A stretch of 64,000 nt of DNA, taken from assembly GCF_905171765.1 (NCBI RefSeq), contig NC_053390.1, forward strand, positions 592,125,793 to 592,189,792. Direction: 5' to 3'. Shown here piece after piece: positions 1-11,559 of the stretch (its first letter is position 1; every line of letters starts with the position of its first letter). The notes below the pieces were generated by a model that was not told the origin of the DNA, ran no database searches, and saw only the letters and a program-made list of their open reading frames with translations. The stretch is from Bufo bufo (taxonomy: Eukaryota; Chordata; Amphibia; Anura; Bufonidae). The translations under genes were made by a program, and so were the position numbers.

Positions 1-123
1 AAAATTCATTTGGGTGGTAAGTTGCATGACCGAGCAATAAACCGCTAAAGTTGTGGAGTGCCGATTTGTAAAAAAGGGCCTGGTCTTTAGGAGGGTATAA
101 ACCTGTGGTCCTTAAGTGGTTAA
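1..123. repeat. End of a TTAA-flanked non-autonomous DNA element
   Basis: The first ~50 bases match 33,688-33,735 almost base for base (shared phrase TGGTAAGTTGCATGACCGAG). Both copies run to a GTGGTTAA end, here with TTAA at 120-123. A TTAA target site is typical of piggyBac and Kolobok superfamilies; which one applies is not decided. The rest of the element lies outside the window. Confidence 0.6.
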
Positions 124-600
124 AGCATAAGCCAATATGTTTTTTCATCACTTTATCTCCCATAAATAAATCGAATAAAAAGTGATCAAAGTCATACATA
201 CCCCAAAATGGTATTGTTAAAAAACGACAGATCGTCCCACAAAAAATTAGCCCCACACATCTCCGTAGACATAACTATGAAAAAGGTATGGGGGTCAGAA
301 TATGGTGATGAAAAGAAAAAAATTTTTTTTTTCCAAAGTGAGTCCTGAGGTTTATAGCACTGACTGAGGCTGGGCTTGCTGCAGTAAGCGGGCCTATAGA
401 GGTCCTGAGCGGGGGTGCTATTAGGGTTGCCACCTTTCCCAATAAAAAATACTGCCCAAGTTTACACAAGTTAAAAAAGTTAGTGTGGATTAACACAGGT
501 GTTGTTTGATCATATTTTATGTTATGCTCCATTTTTTTTTCAATAAAGTCAAAATTTTCACTTTTGGGGACATCCTGTGTATTTAACTTTTATTTAGCCT
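124..600. repeat. AT-rich transposon remnant, no gene
   Basis: There is no credible coding region here. The stretch around 170-330 (AAATAAATCGAATAAAAAG, then CAGAATATGG) resembles, on the opposite strand, the 'CCATATTCTGAGAGCCATA' stretch near 5,384-5,402, so it is probably another fragment of the same element type. The rest is AT-rich and unassigned. Confidence 0.35.
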
Positions 601-616
601 ATATTTTTTTAAAGTT

Positions 617-686
617 TCTGCTGCAATTTGAACTCACAACCATCTACATTAAAGGCAAGAACCTTAACCACTGAGCTATGGAGCTC
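617..686 (-). repeat. tRNA-related sequence (pseudo-tRNA or SINE head)
   Basis: On the minus strand this reads GCTCCATAGCTCAGTGGTTA, which contains a good RNA polymerase III A box (TAGCTCAGTGG). About 30 bases later comes GTGAGTTCAAATT, a B-box-like T-arm. The acceptor and T stems do not pair well, so a working tRNA is unlikely. A tRNA-derived SINE head or decayed tRNA copy fits best. No SINE body or tail was identified. Confidence 0.45.
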
Positions 687-785
687 TATATTAAACTGTA
701 GAAAATATACTATGGCCAAAAACCCCAGTAGTAGTTTCCCATGTATTATGCATTCATATATATCACAAGTATCATTATATATATA

Positions 786-1636
786 CAGTACAGACCAAAA
801 GTTTGGACACACCTTCTCATTCAAAGAGTTTTCTTTATATTAATGACTATGAAGGCATCAAAACTATGACTTAACACATGTGGAATTATATACATAACAA
901 ACAAGTGTGAAACAACTGAAAATATGTCATATTCTAGGTTCTTCAAAGTAGCCACCTTTTGCTTTGATTAATGCTTTGCACACTCTTGGCATTCTCTTGA
1001 TGAGCTTCAATAGGTAGTCCCCTGAAATGGTTTTCACTTCACAGGTGTGCCCTGTCAGGTTTAATAAGTGGGATTTCTTGCCTTATAAATGGGGTTGGGA
1101 CCATCAGTTGCGTATTATGGCAAGAAAAAAGCAGCTAAGTAAAGAAAAACGAGTGGCCGTCATTACTTTAAGAAATGAAGGTCAGTCAGTCGAAAAATTG
1201 GGAAAATTTTGAAAGTAAGGGCTATTTGACCATGAAGGAGAGTGATGGGGTGCTGCGCCAGATGACCTGGCCTCCACAGTCACCGGACCTCAACCCAATC
1301 GAGATGGTTTGGGGTGAGCTGGACCGCAGAGTGAAGGCAAAAGGGCCAACAAGTGTTAAGCATCTCTGGGAACTCCTTCAAGACTGTTGGAAGACCATTT
1401 CAGGGGACTACCTCTTGAAGCTCATCAAGAGAATGCCAAGAGTGTGCAAAGCAGTAATCAAAGCAAAAGGTGGCTACTTTGAAGAACCTAGAATATGACA
1501 TATTTTCAGTTGTTTCACACTTGTTTGTTATGTATATAATTCCACATGTGTTAAGTCATAGTTTTGATGCCTTCATAGTCATGAAAATAAAGAAAACTCT
1601 TTGAATGAGAAGGTGTGTCCAAACTTTTGGTCTGTA

Positions 1637-1639
<3 letters not shown>
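786..1639 (+). mobile_element. Tc1-like transposon, internally deleted
   Basis: The ends are long inverted repeats starting CAGTACAGACCAAAAGTTTGG and ending with its complement, each side flanked by TA (784-785, 1640-1641), the Tc1/mariner target site. The arms stay similar for about 200 bp. Full-length relatives are about 1.6 kb and this copy is 854 bp, because the middle of the transposase is missing. It sits in a TA microsatellite. Confidence 0.9.
1117..1498 (+). pseudogene. Tc1-like transposase, middle deleted
   Basis: The N-terminal piece starts at the ATG at 1,117 (MARKKQLSKEKRVAVITLRN) and looks like the start of the first helix-turn-helix of a Tc1 transposase. After about 30 residues it breaks. 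The next recognisable part, from about 1,265 in another frame, is the C-terminal DDE domain with WPPQSPDLNPIEMVWGELD. This holds the last acidic catalytic residue (the E of PDLNPIE) and runs to a TGA at 1,496. The two earlier catalytic aspartates are lost with the deletion, so the protein cannot be active. It could only have moved with transposase supplied by another copy. Confidence 0.85.

Positions 1640-1682
<43 letters not shown>
1640..1682. repeat. (TA)n microsatellite
   Basis: About 20 TA dinucleotides follow directly after the Tc1-like element. TA dinucleotides also precede the element, so the transposon probably inserted into this tract. Confidence 0.9.
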
Positions 1683-1685
<3 letters not shown>

Positions 1686-2639
1686 GTTATTACATATTTA
1701 TTTTGTGTCTTCCATTTATTTTGCAATTACTAAAAAAAATATGAAATTATACTTCTGCTGTATGTGAATACCTAATTCATAAGAAACTATTATGAGGTTT
1801 TTCTGCAACAGTTTAACATTGAGATATATAGCTTAGTCGTCATATATGGAGGCAGATTAGGGACTCCTAAGTCGGGAACAATAATACTGTGGAGTTAGTA
1901 ACACTGCAAAGTCCCGAAGTCTGCCCTGACGTTCAGCAGCACTGAAGCAGGGGACTCCTTACAGTATCGGGGCCCTGAGCAATTGCCCAGTTTGTTACCC
2001 CTAAAACCGGCCCTGAGGGATGGAAGAAGACAGGGAAGAGGAACAGTAGGTAGAGACAGAGCACAGTGGGACTGTCACTACAGGTAAAGATCACCTACCA
2101 GGGTCACGTTCCCATTTTTTTTGTACCTATCTCTGTCTGTAACAAATGTAAACGATTTACAGCTACCGGTGTTGGTAAAATCCATTCAGTTTTATTTCTT
2201 TACATTAAAAAGCAGTTTCAAAATGGTGGGTACAAATAAGGCCTTATATCTCTCTGACATGTTTCGGGTACATGTTTTTAGCATTTGTTGCTGTGTGAGT
2301 GCAGTCCTGCACTATCTGTGCCCCGGAGGTCCTAGCAGAAGCTGTCATTTGCTACAGTCTCTGTCTGTAGGTACACAATACTGTGGATAATACTGTGGAT
2401 ATTACACTGGGGGTAATATTACTTGAGAGAAATTCTCAAATTTTTTACAGCCCTAAGGGCAGAATTTATTTCTCTGGAGGGTCTATGGCCAGTGCTCCCC
2501 TGGATTTAGGGGGGACAAAACATCAGTCTGGGAAACATGGCTCGTGCATCAGCCATCTCTCCTGGACCAACTGCAGTTCACGTGACCTGATCTCAATGCA
2601 TCAATGATTTATGATGCAGTGAGCTCCTATTGTGCTGTA
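1683..2639. other. Unassigned intergenic sequence
   Basis: No gene or clear element was recognised. The stretch 1,845-2,020, with 'GGGGCCCTGAGCAATTGCCC' followed by 'AAACCGGCCCTGAG', has the look of a dispersed repeat, but its ends could not be found. Confidence 0.3.
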
Positions 2640-2654
2640 CTCACATTGTGCTGT

Positions 2655-2799
2655 ACTTTTGCGGACAAGAATAGGCATTTCTACAATGGGCCGTCTGTTC
2701 CGTAAATTGCCGAAGGCACACGGGCGGCTTCTGTGTTTTGCTGATCCGCAATTTGCTGACCGCAAAAAACAGAACGGTCGTGTGCATGAGGCCTTAAGG
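2655..2799. repeat. MITE fragment with CCGCAA/TTGCGG motifs
   Basis: It holds repeated GATCCGCAATTTGC and CTGACCGCAAAAAACAG motifs and ends in CGTGTGCATGAGGCCTTA. The same kind of sequence recurs at 38,190-38,266 and 58,560-58,650, so it belongs to a dispersed MITE group. Only one end is recognisable here. Confidence 0.5.
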
Positions 2800-2826
2800 G
2801 GCTGTGCAGCTGGTACATACTGATAC

Positions 2827-3106
2827 GATAGGTCATCAATATCTGATCAGTAGGGGTCCGACTCCTTGCATCCCCGTCAATAAGCTGTTTGTAGAGGATG
2901 TGGTGCTCTGCAAACACTGCTTCCTCTTCAAGATTGCACAGCATGGAATCTTGACTTAAGAGAGAAAGTGCAGTGTAATCTGAAGAAGAAGTATTGCTTG
3001 CAATAGAGCCACCTCCTCTTCAAAGAGCTGATCGGCAGGGGTTCCAGGAGTCAGACCTCCACCAATAAGATATTGAGGACCTATCCTGTGAATAGGTCAT
3101 CAATAT
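2827..3106. repeat. MITE with ~40-bp inverted ends
   Basis: The left end reads GATAGGTCATCAATATCTGA and then GGGGTCCGACTCC. The right end, about 3,045-3,085, is the inverted form (GGAGTCAGACC, then ATATTGAGGACCTATC). An extra GAATAGGTCATCAATAT follows to 3,106. A partial copy of the same sequence (CTGATCGGCAGGTGTACCTG) lies near 37,485-37,530. Confidence 0.55.
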
Positions 3107-3445
3107 GTACTGGCTGCTCAACCTTTTTAAAGAATTTAGCCATCTATAATTAATTAAATTTTTATATGATTTCTCCTATGCCGAACAATTTGGTGCTAAA
3201 CTCTGTAACTGTGTTTGTTGATGCAGTAACTGCATGAAGTAAACTGCACGCACTTTTCAGCTGCATCACAACTGCACTGTGTGGCAGCATCCTCGGGTAA
3301 ATGGGTTTTTAATTTAATACTTCTAGATGTTTCACATAAGCAACCAGATATACCAGAGGCCACAACACAGTCCAAGACTGCAACATAAGTGTATGGCTAC
3401 TCAGAGCTTAAAGATTCACTGTACTTTCACACAATTACGCTTCAT
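3107..3445. other. Unassigned intergenic sequence
   Basis: No coding region, RNA gene or clear repeat boundary was recognised in this stretch. Confidence 0.3.
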
Positions 3446-5919
3446 TTAACCCCTTAAGGACTCAGCCCTATTTCACCTTAAGGACTTGGCCATTTTTTGC
3501 AAATCTGACCAGTGTCACTTTAAGTGCTGATAACTTTAAAATGCTTTGACTTATCCAGGCCATTCTGAGATTGTTTTTTGTCACATATTGTACTTCATGA
3601 CACTGGTAAAATGAAGTAAAAAAAACATTTTTATTTATAAAAAAAAATACCAAATTTACCCAAAAATTTAAACAAATTGCAAATTTCCAAGTTTCAATTT
3701 CTCTACTTCTATAATACATAGTAATACCTCCAAAATAGTTATTACTTTACATTCCTCATATGTCTACTTCATGTTTGGATCATTTTGGGAATAATATTTT
3801 ATTTTTTAGGGATGTTACAATGCTTAGAAGTTTAGAAGCAAATCTTGAAATTTTTCAGAAATTTTCAAAAACCCAATTTTTAGGGACCAGTTCAGGTCTG
3901 AAGTCACTTTGCAAGGCTTACATAATAGAAACCACCCAAAAATGACGCCATTCTATAAACTACACCCCTCAAGGTATTCAAAACTGATTTTACAAACTTT
4001 GTTAACCCTTTGTTCCACAAGAATTAATGGAAAATAGAGATACAATTTCAAAATTTCCCTTTTTTGGCAGATTTTCCATATTAATAATTTTTTTCCAGTT
4101 ACAAATCAAGGGTTAACAGCCAAACCAAACTCAATATTTATGGCCCTGATTCTATAGTTTACAGAAACACCCCATATGTGGTCGTAAACCGCTGTACGGG
4201 CACACGGCAGGGCACAGAAGGAAAGGAATGCCATACGGTTTTTGGAAGGCAGGTTTTGCTGGACTGTTTTTTTTGACACCATGTCCCATTTGAAGCCCCC
4301 CTGATGCAACCCTAGAGTAGAAACTCCATAAAAGTGACCCCATTCTAGAAACTACACCCCTCAAGGTATTCAAAACAGATTTTACAAACGTCGTTAACCC
4401 TTTAGGTGTTCCACAAGAGTTATTGGCAAATGGAGATGAAATTTCAGAATTTCAATTTTTTTGGCCAAATTTTCCATTTTAATCCATTTTCCCCAGTAAC
4501 AAAGCAAGGGTTAACAGCCAAACAAAACTCAATATTTATGGCCCTGATTCTGTAGTTTACAGAAACACCCCATATGTGGTTGTAAACCGCTGTACAGGCA
4601 CACGGCAGGGCGCAGAAGGAAAGGAATGCCATACGGTTTTTGGAAGGCAGGTTTTGCTGGATTGATTTTTTTGACACCATGTCCCATTTGAAGCCCCCCT
4701 GGTGCGCCCCTAGAGTAGAAACTCCAAAAAAGTGAACTCATTTTAGAAACTACCGGATAGGGTGGCAGTATTGTTGGTACTAGTTTAGAGTACATATGAT
4801 TTTTGGTTGCTCTATATTTCACTTTTTGTGAGGCAAGGTAACAAGAAATAGCTGTTTTGGCACCGTTTAAATTTTTTGTTATTTACAACATTCATCTGAC
4901 AGGTTAGGTCATGTGATATTTTTATAGACCGGGTTGTCACGGATGTGGCGATACATAAATAAAAAAAAGTATACATATTAGGTAAGTTTTACACAATGAT
5001 TTCTTTTTTTAAACCAAAAAAAATCATGTTTCCATAGTCTGAGAGCCATAATTTTTTCAGTTTTTGGGCGATTACCTTGGGTAGGGTATGATTTTTGCGG
5101 GACGAGATGACGGTTTTATTGGCGCTATTTTGGGGTGCGTGTGACTTTTTGATCGCTTGCTATTACACTTTTTGTGATGTAAGGTGACAAAAAATGGTTT
5201 ATTTAGCAGTTTTTATTTTAAATTTTTTACGGTGTTCATCTGAGGGGTTAGGTCATGTGATATTTTTATAGAGCCAGTCGATACGGATGCGGAGATACCT
5301 AATATGTATACTTTTTTTTATTTATGTAAGTTTTACACAATAATATCATTTTTGAAGCAAAAAAAAATTATGTTTTAGTGTCTCCATATTCTGAGAGCCA
5401 TAGTTTTTTCAGTTTTTGGGCGACTATCTTAGGTAGGGTCTCATTTTTTGCGGGATGAGATGACGGTTTGATTGGCACTATTTTGGGGTGCACATGACTT
5501 TTTGATCGCTTGCTATTACACTTTTTGTGATGTAAGGTGACAAAAAATGGTTTATTTAGCACTTTTTTTTTTTCTACGCTGTTCATCTGAGGGGTTAGGT
5601 CATGTGATATGTTTATAGAGCCGGTCGATACGGACACGGCGATCCCTAATATGTCTACTTATTTTTTAGCAATTTTTTTTAACTTTATTTGGGGAAAATG
5701 ACGTTTTTGTTTATTTTCACTTGAAACTTTTAATTTTTGGGGGGGAAAACTTTATTTTTTCAACTTTTTTTTCACTTTATTTTTTTTGCCACTTTGGGAC
5801 TTCAACTTTTGGGGGTCTAATCCCTTTTACAATGCATTACAATACTTCAGTATTGGAATGCATTGGCTGTATGAGTAATACAGTGTGTATTACTCATACA
5901 GCTTCCGGCCTGTGAGATC
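3446..5919. mobile_element. TTAA-type non-autonomous element with internal duplications
   Basis: It begins TTAA then CCCCTTAAGGACTCAGCC at 3,446, the palindromic start expected of a TTAA-targeting element. Inside are two sets of tandem copies: a ~390-bp unit at about 3,925-4,310 and 4,315-4,735 (shared phrase ACAGAAACACCCCATATGTG), and a ~340-bp unit at about 5,050-5,370 and 5,395-5,660 (shared phrase GCGCTATTTTGGGGTG or GCACTATTTTGGGGTG). No transposase is present. The right end is missing, since L1-1 sequence begins near 5,920. Confidence 0.6.
5866..5902. repeat. Perfect 16-bp hairpin
   Basis: Arms GCTGTATGAGTAATAC (5,866-5,881) and its exact complement (5,887-5,902) enclose a 5-base loop. 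It lies near the right end of the TTAA-type element and is probably an internal palindrome of that element. Confidence 0.8.
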
Positions 5920-7131
5920 CAGGGGGCTGGAGCCTAACTGAGCAGCAAGACGGCGGCCTGAGCTTTAGCTCCCATCACACAAGCCAGCATCCAGCCCAAT
6001 CCTGCAGCCTAAAGGACCCCACCATGGTTAAAATCATCATGAATCGGATCAGGGACCACCTGGAACCAGGCCGGTCCAAGAAGAATCAATCTAAAAATGG
6101 AACAGTACCTGAAAAAAAAGCTGGCAGCCTCTCCAGCGCACAAGCCCAAGATGGCACCGGGCCCTCAACATGACTCAGACGCACATGCAGACTTAGACGT
6201 GGAGAGCTCCAAGGACCTGGGAGATGAAGTAAACTCAGCCGACAACTTATCCTTCTCCAAGAAATACTTCAAAAAAGCCTTTAGGGAATTAGCAGATATA
6301 AAAGACAGATGTACGACAAATTGGCCATAGAGTGGCAGTGTTAGAGACTAATCAAGCCATGCAAGTGGAGCATAGTGAGGCCATAGCGGCTAACATTGCC
6401 GCCCAGAATGCTGCTATCTCCACAGCATTTATGATTCATGAGGAGCTGAGGGAGGCCATGACGCAGATGTTTGGAGATATTCTAGATGAGGACAGGGCAA
6501 GATCTATTTTTATAGAACGGGTACACCGGTCCCTGAGACCATCACTGAAAGAAGGAAAGCTGCCGAGGGATGTTGTCTGTGGGCTCCTCCGCTCTGTAGA
6601 TACTGCAGCAATTTTGAAAAGAGCAAAAGAGGATGGGGAGATGAACTATGATGGTCATCCTATAGTATTATATCAAGATATCGCCTCCACCACGCTTGCA
6701 AAACGACGCCTACTGAAGCCTATCTGTGACCACCTCAGGTCCCAGAAGATTATGTACCGCTGGCTCTTTCCTTTTGGATTACAGTTCTCCATAGAGGGCA
6801 AACGATGCACTATTAAAACACCAGAGGACTTACCTTCTATTTGGCCACTGCTTCACATAGAGCCTATCGACATTCCATCATGGCTGGGAGTGGGAGTGGA
6901 TATTGAGCCTGCTGCACTAGGTGACCAACAACTTGCTAGCCTATGGGGCCTGACTGTGCCCAAGATCACGATATCTGGGTTGACCAAAGGAATTTACTCT
7001 ACTTTCCGTTCCCTCAACAATAGCTTCCCCCTCCTGCCCTGCCTCCCAATCTCTCACCCTGCCCAGGTAATCTTATACTATGTCCTCCCTACTCGCACTC
7101 ACGCTCCAAGTTTTTGGGTTAGGCTAAAGGG
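5920..7131 (+). mobile_element. L1-1: 5' part of a broken L1 LINE
   Basis: A short GC-richer leader is followed by an ORF1-like reading frame. The element is cut at 7,131 by hAT-1 and resumes at 21,398. Most of ORF2 is absent, so L1-1 had a large internal deletion before or besides the insertions. Confidence 0.7.
6024..6990 (+). pseudogene. L1 ORF1 protein, frameshifted
   Basis: The likely start is the ATG at 6,024 (ATGGTTAAAATC), which matches the MVKI start of ORF1 in L1-2 at 61,423. The frame shifts near 6,095 and again near 6,330. Recognisable parts are IERVHRSLRP, followed after a short gap by LPRDVVCG, then YQDIASTTLAKRRLLKPICD and YRWLFPFGLQF, which correspond one for one to IERAHRALRP, YQDLAQTTLKRRKSLKPLTD and YRWLFPFGLSF of L1-2. 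These make up the C-terminal RNA-binding part of L1 ORF1p, a chaperone that coats L1 RNA. Part of the coiled coil and the RRM start seen in L1-2 is missing. It cannot give a full protein. Confidence 0.75.
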
Positions 7132-7572
7132 TAGAGTTGAGCGGAAACCTGGATGTTTGGGTTCGAGGGGTTCGGCCGAACTTCACAAAAAAGTTTGAGT
7201 TCAGGACCCGAACTTGACCCGAACTTGACCCGAACCCGAACCCCATTGAAGTCAATAAGGACCCGAACTTTTGAGCACAAAAATGGCTGTAAAAAAGTCA
7301 TGGAAAGAGCTACAGGGCTGCAAATGGCAGCAAAATGTGGTTAAGAGCATGGCAAGTGTTCTGCAAACAAATATGGATAGGGAAATGAGTTCAAATAACA
7401 TAAAGTACGTTAAAATAAAAAATAATAATCTTGATCTAGGAGGACAAGGTCCATATGGAGTAAGAGGTTGAGGAGGAGGTGGATGTGGCGGTGTAGGTGG
7501 AAGCGGTGGTGAAGGATGAGGAGGTAGCTTACACTGCTTTTTGGTTTTATTTTTTATTTTTATTTTTTTAAA

Positions 7573-7836
7573 TTAGGGTACACCCCAAAACATTGGAAAG
7601 TATAACCTGTTATAACCCCCTCCAGCCGTGCTAAACAAACGTTCAGACAATACACTTGCTGCAGGGCAGACCAGCACCTCCAAGGCGTAAAGGGCAAGCT
7701 CAGGCCATATGCCCAATTTGAAGACCCAGAAGTTTAAGGGGGCAGACCCATCAGTCAGCAGGCGTGTGCACGCATACTGCTCCACCATGTCGCATGTCCC
7801 CGCGATGTCCATGATCCAATTGGATATATACATCAA
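7573..7836 (-). pseudogene. Extra copy of hAT transposase C-terminal end
   Basis: This 87-codon open stretch carries LNFWVFKLGIWPELALYALE and LSERLFSTAGG, which repeat the end of the transposase found again at 8,796-9,125. It contains the hAT dimerisation signature but ends in a frameshifted tail. The flanking G-rich strip (about 7,450-7,560) is also repeated at 8,530-8,640. A duplication inside the element, present in hAT-2 as well, explains it. Confidence 0.8.
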
Positions 7837-8049
7837 CTTTCGATGTTCTTTTCTGCGCCTACCATGTTGATCACGGTTAGCGGTGAATCAGGGTTCCACG
7901 CCGGAGAAGGAGAGTGAGAAAGGGATACCACATCCAAGGGAGGTCAATGGCTGCAATGTGATCAAGCTGAAATGTGGGACAAATTATTAAAGCAGATGGA
8001 TTGAATGAAAGGGCCAATTAAAGATGAATTTTAGAAATTTACGTCTCTG

Positions 8050-8480
8050 TCACCTATGCAGAGTAGGGGTTTTTTCATCGCCAGAAATGGGTTAATGTCA
8101 CCCACCAATGGAACAGATGATTTTTAAAATTTTCGGTCCCGTCACCTATGCAGAGCAGGCGTATATCACAGCCAACTATGTTACAGAAAAATTAGTGAAA
8201 TTTATTAACCTGTCAACTAGGTAGAGCAGGGGTATATCACAGCCAAAAAGTGGTGAATGTCACCAGACAATGTAACAGAAAAATTTGTGACATTTATTAA
8301 CCTGTCTACTATATGGAGCAGGGATATATCACAGCCAAAAATTGGTGAATTTCACCTGAAAATGTAACAGACAAATTACTGAAATTTGTTTACCTGTCTA
8401 CTAGGTACAGCAGGGGTATATCACAGCAAAAAAAAATGGTGAATTTCACCCAAAAATGTAACAGACAAATTTGTGAAATT
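8050..8480. repeat. Degenerate ~92-bp tandem array
   Basis: Four to five units carry GAGCAGGGGTATATCACAGCC at spacings of 92 bases (for example near 8,221, 8,313 and 8,405). The unit is related in layout and period to the much cleaner array of hAT-2 at 24,510-25,697, and both lie between the two C-terminal transposase copies. Confidence 0.75.
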
Positions 8481-8795
8481 ACATAAAATAAAATAAAATA
8501 TGTACAAATAAAAAAATAATAATCTTGATGTATGAGGTGGAGATCCATATGGACTAGGGGGTTGAGGAGGCGGTGGACGTAGTGGTGTTGGTGGAAGCGG
8601 CGGTGGAGGAGGACGAGGTAGCCAACATTGTTTTTTTGTTTATTTATTTTATTTTTATTTTATTAGGGTACACTTCAAAAGAGTGGGAAATATCAAAAAT
8701 ACAACAATGAGCAATTGCGCTGTTGTATAACAATGGCCGGGTAAGGCCGGTATACATGTCTATTCTGCACAAGGTACGGACAAGTCCTGTGGGAT

Positions 8796-9125
8796 TCATG
8801 CCTGGTTCCTTTTAATGAACGTTAGCTTTTCCACATTGGCTGTGGACAGGCGGCTGCGCTTGTCTGTGATAACGCCCCCTGCTGTGCTAAACACACGTTC
8901 AGACAATATACAGGCCAGCACCTCCAAGGCGTAAAGGTCAAGCTCAGGCCATGTGCCCAATTTGGAGACCCAGAAGTTGAAGTGGGCAGACCCATCATTC
9001 AGTATGTGAAGGCGTGTACACACATACTGCTCCACCATGTTGGTGAAATGCTGCCTCCTGCTAAGGCATTCCATATCAGCTGGTGGTGCTGGTTGTTGTG
9101 GCGTGCTGACAAAGCTTTTCCACAT
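8796..9125 (-). pseudogene. hAT-1 transposase, dimerisation domain
   Basis: The 109 residues include WPELDLYALEVLACILSERV, then FSTAGGVITDKRSRLSTANV and EKLTFIKRN. This is the hAT C-terminal dimerisation domain. Compared with the other copies (ALEVLACPAASVLSERVFS) it has lost several residues before the LSER motif. It continues the frame-shifted transposase that lies upstream on the minus strand. Confidence 0.88.
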
Positions 9126-9944
9126 TTTGGCTAATCCTGCCTTCTGAGGTGCTGGTGGTGCCCCAGCTGCATTGGCGACCTCTTCCTCCTCCTCTGCCTT
9201 CGCCTTGTGCTTCCACTGTGCCCCCGCTGTGGGGTGGGATTGCCACCAGCAGAGTGACTACCATCGTGCGCTTGTACTCGCGCATCTTTCGATCACGTTC
9301 CAGTGACGGAATTAAAGACGGTACATTGTCCTTATAACAGGGATCCAGCAGCGTGGCCACCCAGTAATCAGCACAAGTTAGAATGTGGGCAACTTGCCGG
9401 TCGTTGTGGAGACACTGTAGCATGTAATCGCTCATGTGTGCCAGGCTGCCCAGAGACAACGAAAAGCTGTCCTCTGTGGGAGGTGTATCGTCTGTGTCCT
9501 CTGTATCCCCCCAGCCACATACCAGTGATGGCCATAAGCTGGTTTGGGTACCACCCTGCTGTGAACCCTCATCCTCCTCCTCATCCTCCACTTCGTCATC
9601 CTCTAGAACTGTGCCCTGACTGGACAATTGTGTACCTTGGGTTTGTGGGTGCAGGAACCCACCCTCGGAGGCACTTGTAAATGATTGGCCTGAAACCCTA
9701 TGAAATGATCCCTCTTCCTCCTCCTCCTCCTGTGCCACATCCTCTTTCATCATCGCCTGAAGCGTTTTTTTTCAAGGAGGCATAGAAGTGGGATAGTAAC
9801 GCTGAGAACAGCATCATCGGCACTGGTCATGTTAGTAAAGTACTCGAAACAGCGCAACAAGGCACACAGGTCTCGCATGGAGGCCCAGTCATTGGTGGTG
9901 AAGTGGTGATGTTCCGCAGAGTGACTCTGCAACTGAAACTCCAC
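9076..9944 (-). pseudogene. hAT-1 transposase, central-to-late part
   Basis: Two overlapping pieces lie here. The first (9,750-9,944) has HHFTTNDWASMRDLCALLRC, a conserved helix of hAT transposases. The second (9,076-9,753) starts with an acidic run and then has ADYWVATLLDPCYKDN with SLERDRKMREYKR, matching the usual 'LDPRYK' block near the catalytic glutamate region. A frameshift near 9,125 separates it from the dimerisation domain. The acidic and proline-rich linker is poorly conserved. Confidence 0.85.
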
Positions 9945-9973
9945 TATCGCCAGCTGCTGCTCTCACAGTCTGG

Positions 9974-10318
9974 TCAGCATGTGCAAGGTGGAGTTCCACC
10001 TTGTGGGCATGTCGCATATAAGGCGGTGAGCGGGAACGCCGAAGTTACGCTGCAGCGCTGACAGGCGAGCAGCAGCAGGGTGAGAACGCCGAAAGCGCGT
10101 ACAGATGGTCCGCACTTTCTGCAGCAGCTCTGACATACTGTATCGGGGTAGTTTTTAAGGAACCTCTGCACCACCAAATTCAGCACATGCGCCAGGCAAG
10201 GGATGTGCGTCAAACTGGCTAGGCCCAGAGCTGCAAAGAGATTTTGCCCATTATCGCACACCACCAGGCCGGAATTGAGGCTCACTGGCACCAACCACTC
10301 ATCGGTCTGTTGTTCCAT
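9974..10318 (-). pseudogene. hAT-1 transposase, second catalytic block
   Basis: The segment has VVCDNGQNLFAALGLASLTH followed by IPCLAHVLNLVVQRFLKN. This is the hAT block with the second catalytic aspartate (D of CDN) and the C-x2-H motif. After PDT the frame is lost. The homologous block in hAT-2 is largely deleted. Confidence 0.85.
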
Positions 10319-10576
10319 GCCCGTCTACAGCTCCTGCACGGTGTGGGGTTTGCCCCCCAAACAGATAAGTTTCAAAACTGCCTGCTGTCGTTTACTCCTG
10401 GCAGTGCTGAAGTTGGTCGTGAAGTAGTTATGCTGACCGGATGAGGAGCCGGTAGAGGATGAGGAAGCGGAGTAGAAGGAGGAAACAACAGGAGGCAAAG
10501 GACATGCGCCAAACGGTGGTGAAAGGACATGCGCCAAACTGCTTTCCACATCAGGCCCAGCTGACACTGCATTTAC

Positions 10577-11490
10577 TCAGTGTGCTGTTAGGGAGATATA
10601 ACATCGCTGATCATGCTTACTGGTCGACGTATCCATAGTTAGGTGGACCTTTCCACAGATGGCTTTGCGCAGTGCACACCTGATTTTGTCCCCTACTTGG
10701 CTGTGCAGGGAAGGGATGGCTCGCCTGGAAAAGTAGTGGCGGCTGAGCACGACATACTGTGGGACAGCCACCGCTATAAGGCTTTTAAAACTCTCTGTCT
10801 CCACCAGATGGAATGAAAGCATTTCAAAGGCCAGTAATTTTGAAATGCTGGCATTCAGGGCCAGTGATAGTGGGTGGGTAGGGGGGTACTTTCTCTTCTG
10901 CTCCAGTGTTTGGGAGATGGAGAGCTGAACGCTTCCATGGTATATTGTGGAGATGCTTGATGACCCAGGTGGTGATGTTTCTGGCAGATCCTCTGTTTGC
11001 GGGGTGGCAGGTGCCACTGTCACTCCAGAGGTGGATGAAGAGGCCGCGACTGCAGCAGAAGAGGAAGCAGGAGGAGCCAGAGACCTTTCTTTGTTTTTGA
11101 GGTGTCTACTCCACTGCAGCTCGTGCTTTGCACTTAGATGCCTGGTCATGCAGGTTGTGCTCAGGTTGAGAACGTTTATGCCTCGCTTCAGGCTCTGATT
11201 GAACAGCGTGCAAACCACTCGTGTCTTGTCGTCAGCACATTGTCTGAAGAACAGCTCCTCTTCCTCCGAACTACACAGGTCACTCGCATAACGTTGATTC
11301 CATGTGGGGTCGACGACCTCATCGTCCTCCACATCATCTTCCATCCAGTCTTCACCCCTGCCCTCCTTGTCGGTCTGCACACTGCAGAAAGCCACAGCAG
11401 TGTGCACCTGTGTTTCGTCATCATCCGAGAAGTGCTGCGATGGTCCTCCCATGTACTCATCTTGAAACATAAGTGGTTGGGCATCGGTGC
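10577..11490 (-). pseudogene. hAT-1 transposase, BED finger and first catalytic block
   Basis: About 300 codons are open. The N-terminal acidic linker (EDDEVVDPTWNQRYASD) leads into a BED zinc finger: VVCTLFNQSLKRG, then LSTTCMTRHLSAKH. The second cysteine of the CxxC pair has become F here, while hAT-2 keeps CTLC. Further on are VGDKIRCALRKAICGKVHLT and MDTSTSKHDQRCY, which contain the first catalytic aspartate (MDTSTS). The frame stops at 10,577. Upstream sequence continues across the nested hAT-like element at 14,286. Confidence 0.88.
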
Positions 11491-11559
11491 ACTCAATCCA
11501 GGGGCGTTGCTAGGGTCTCAAAAGATCCGGGGCCCAAGCGCCAATACATATTACCCAGT

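Noticed and set aside
9149..9680. Plus-strand frames opposite the hAT-1 transposase
   Set aside because: They are antisense shadows of the acidic, serine/proline-rich linker of the transposase.
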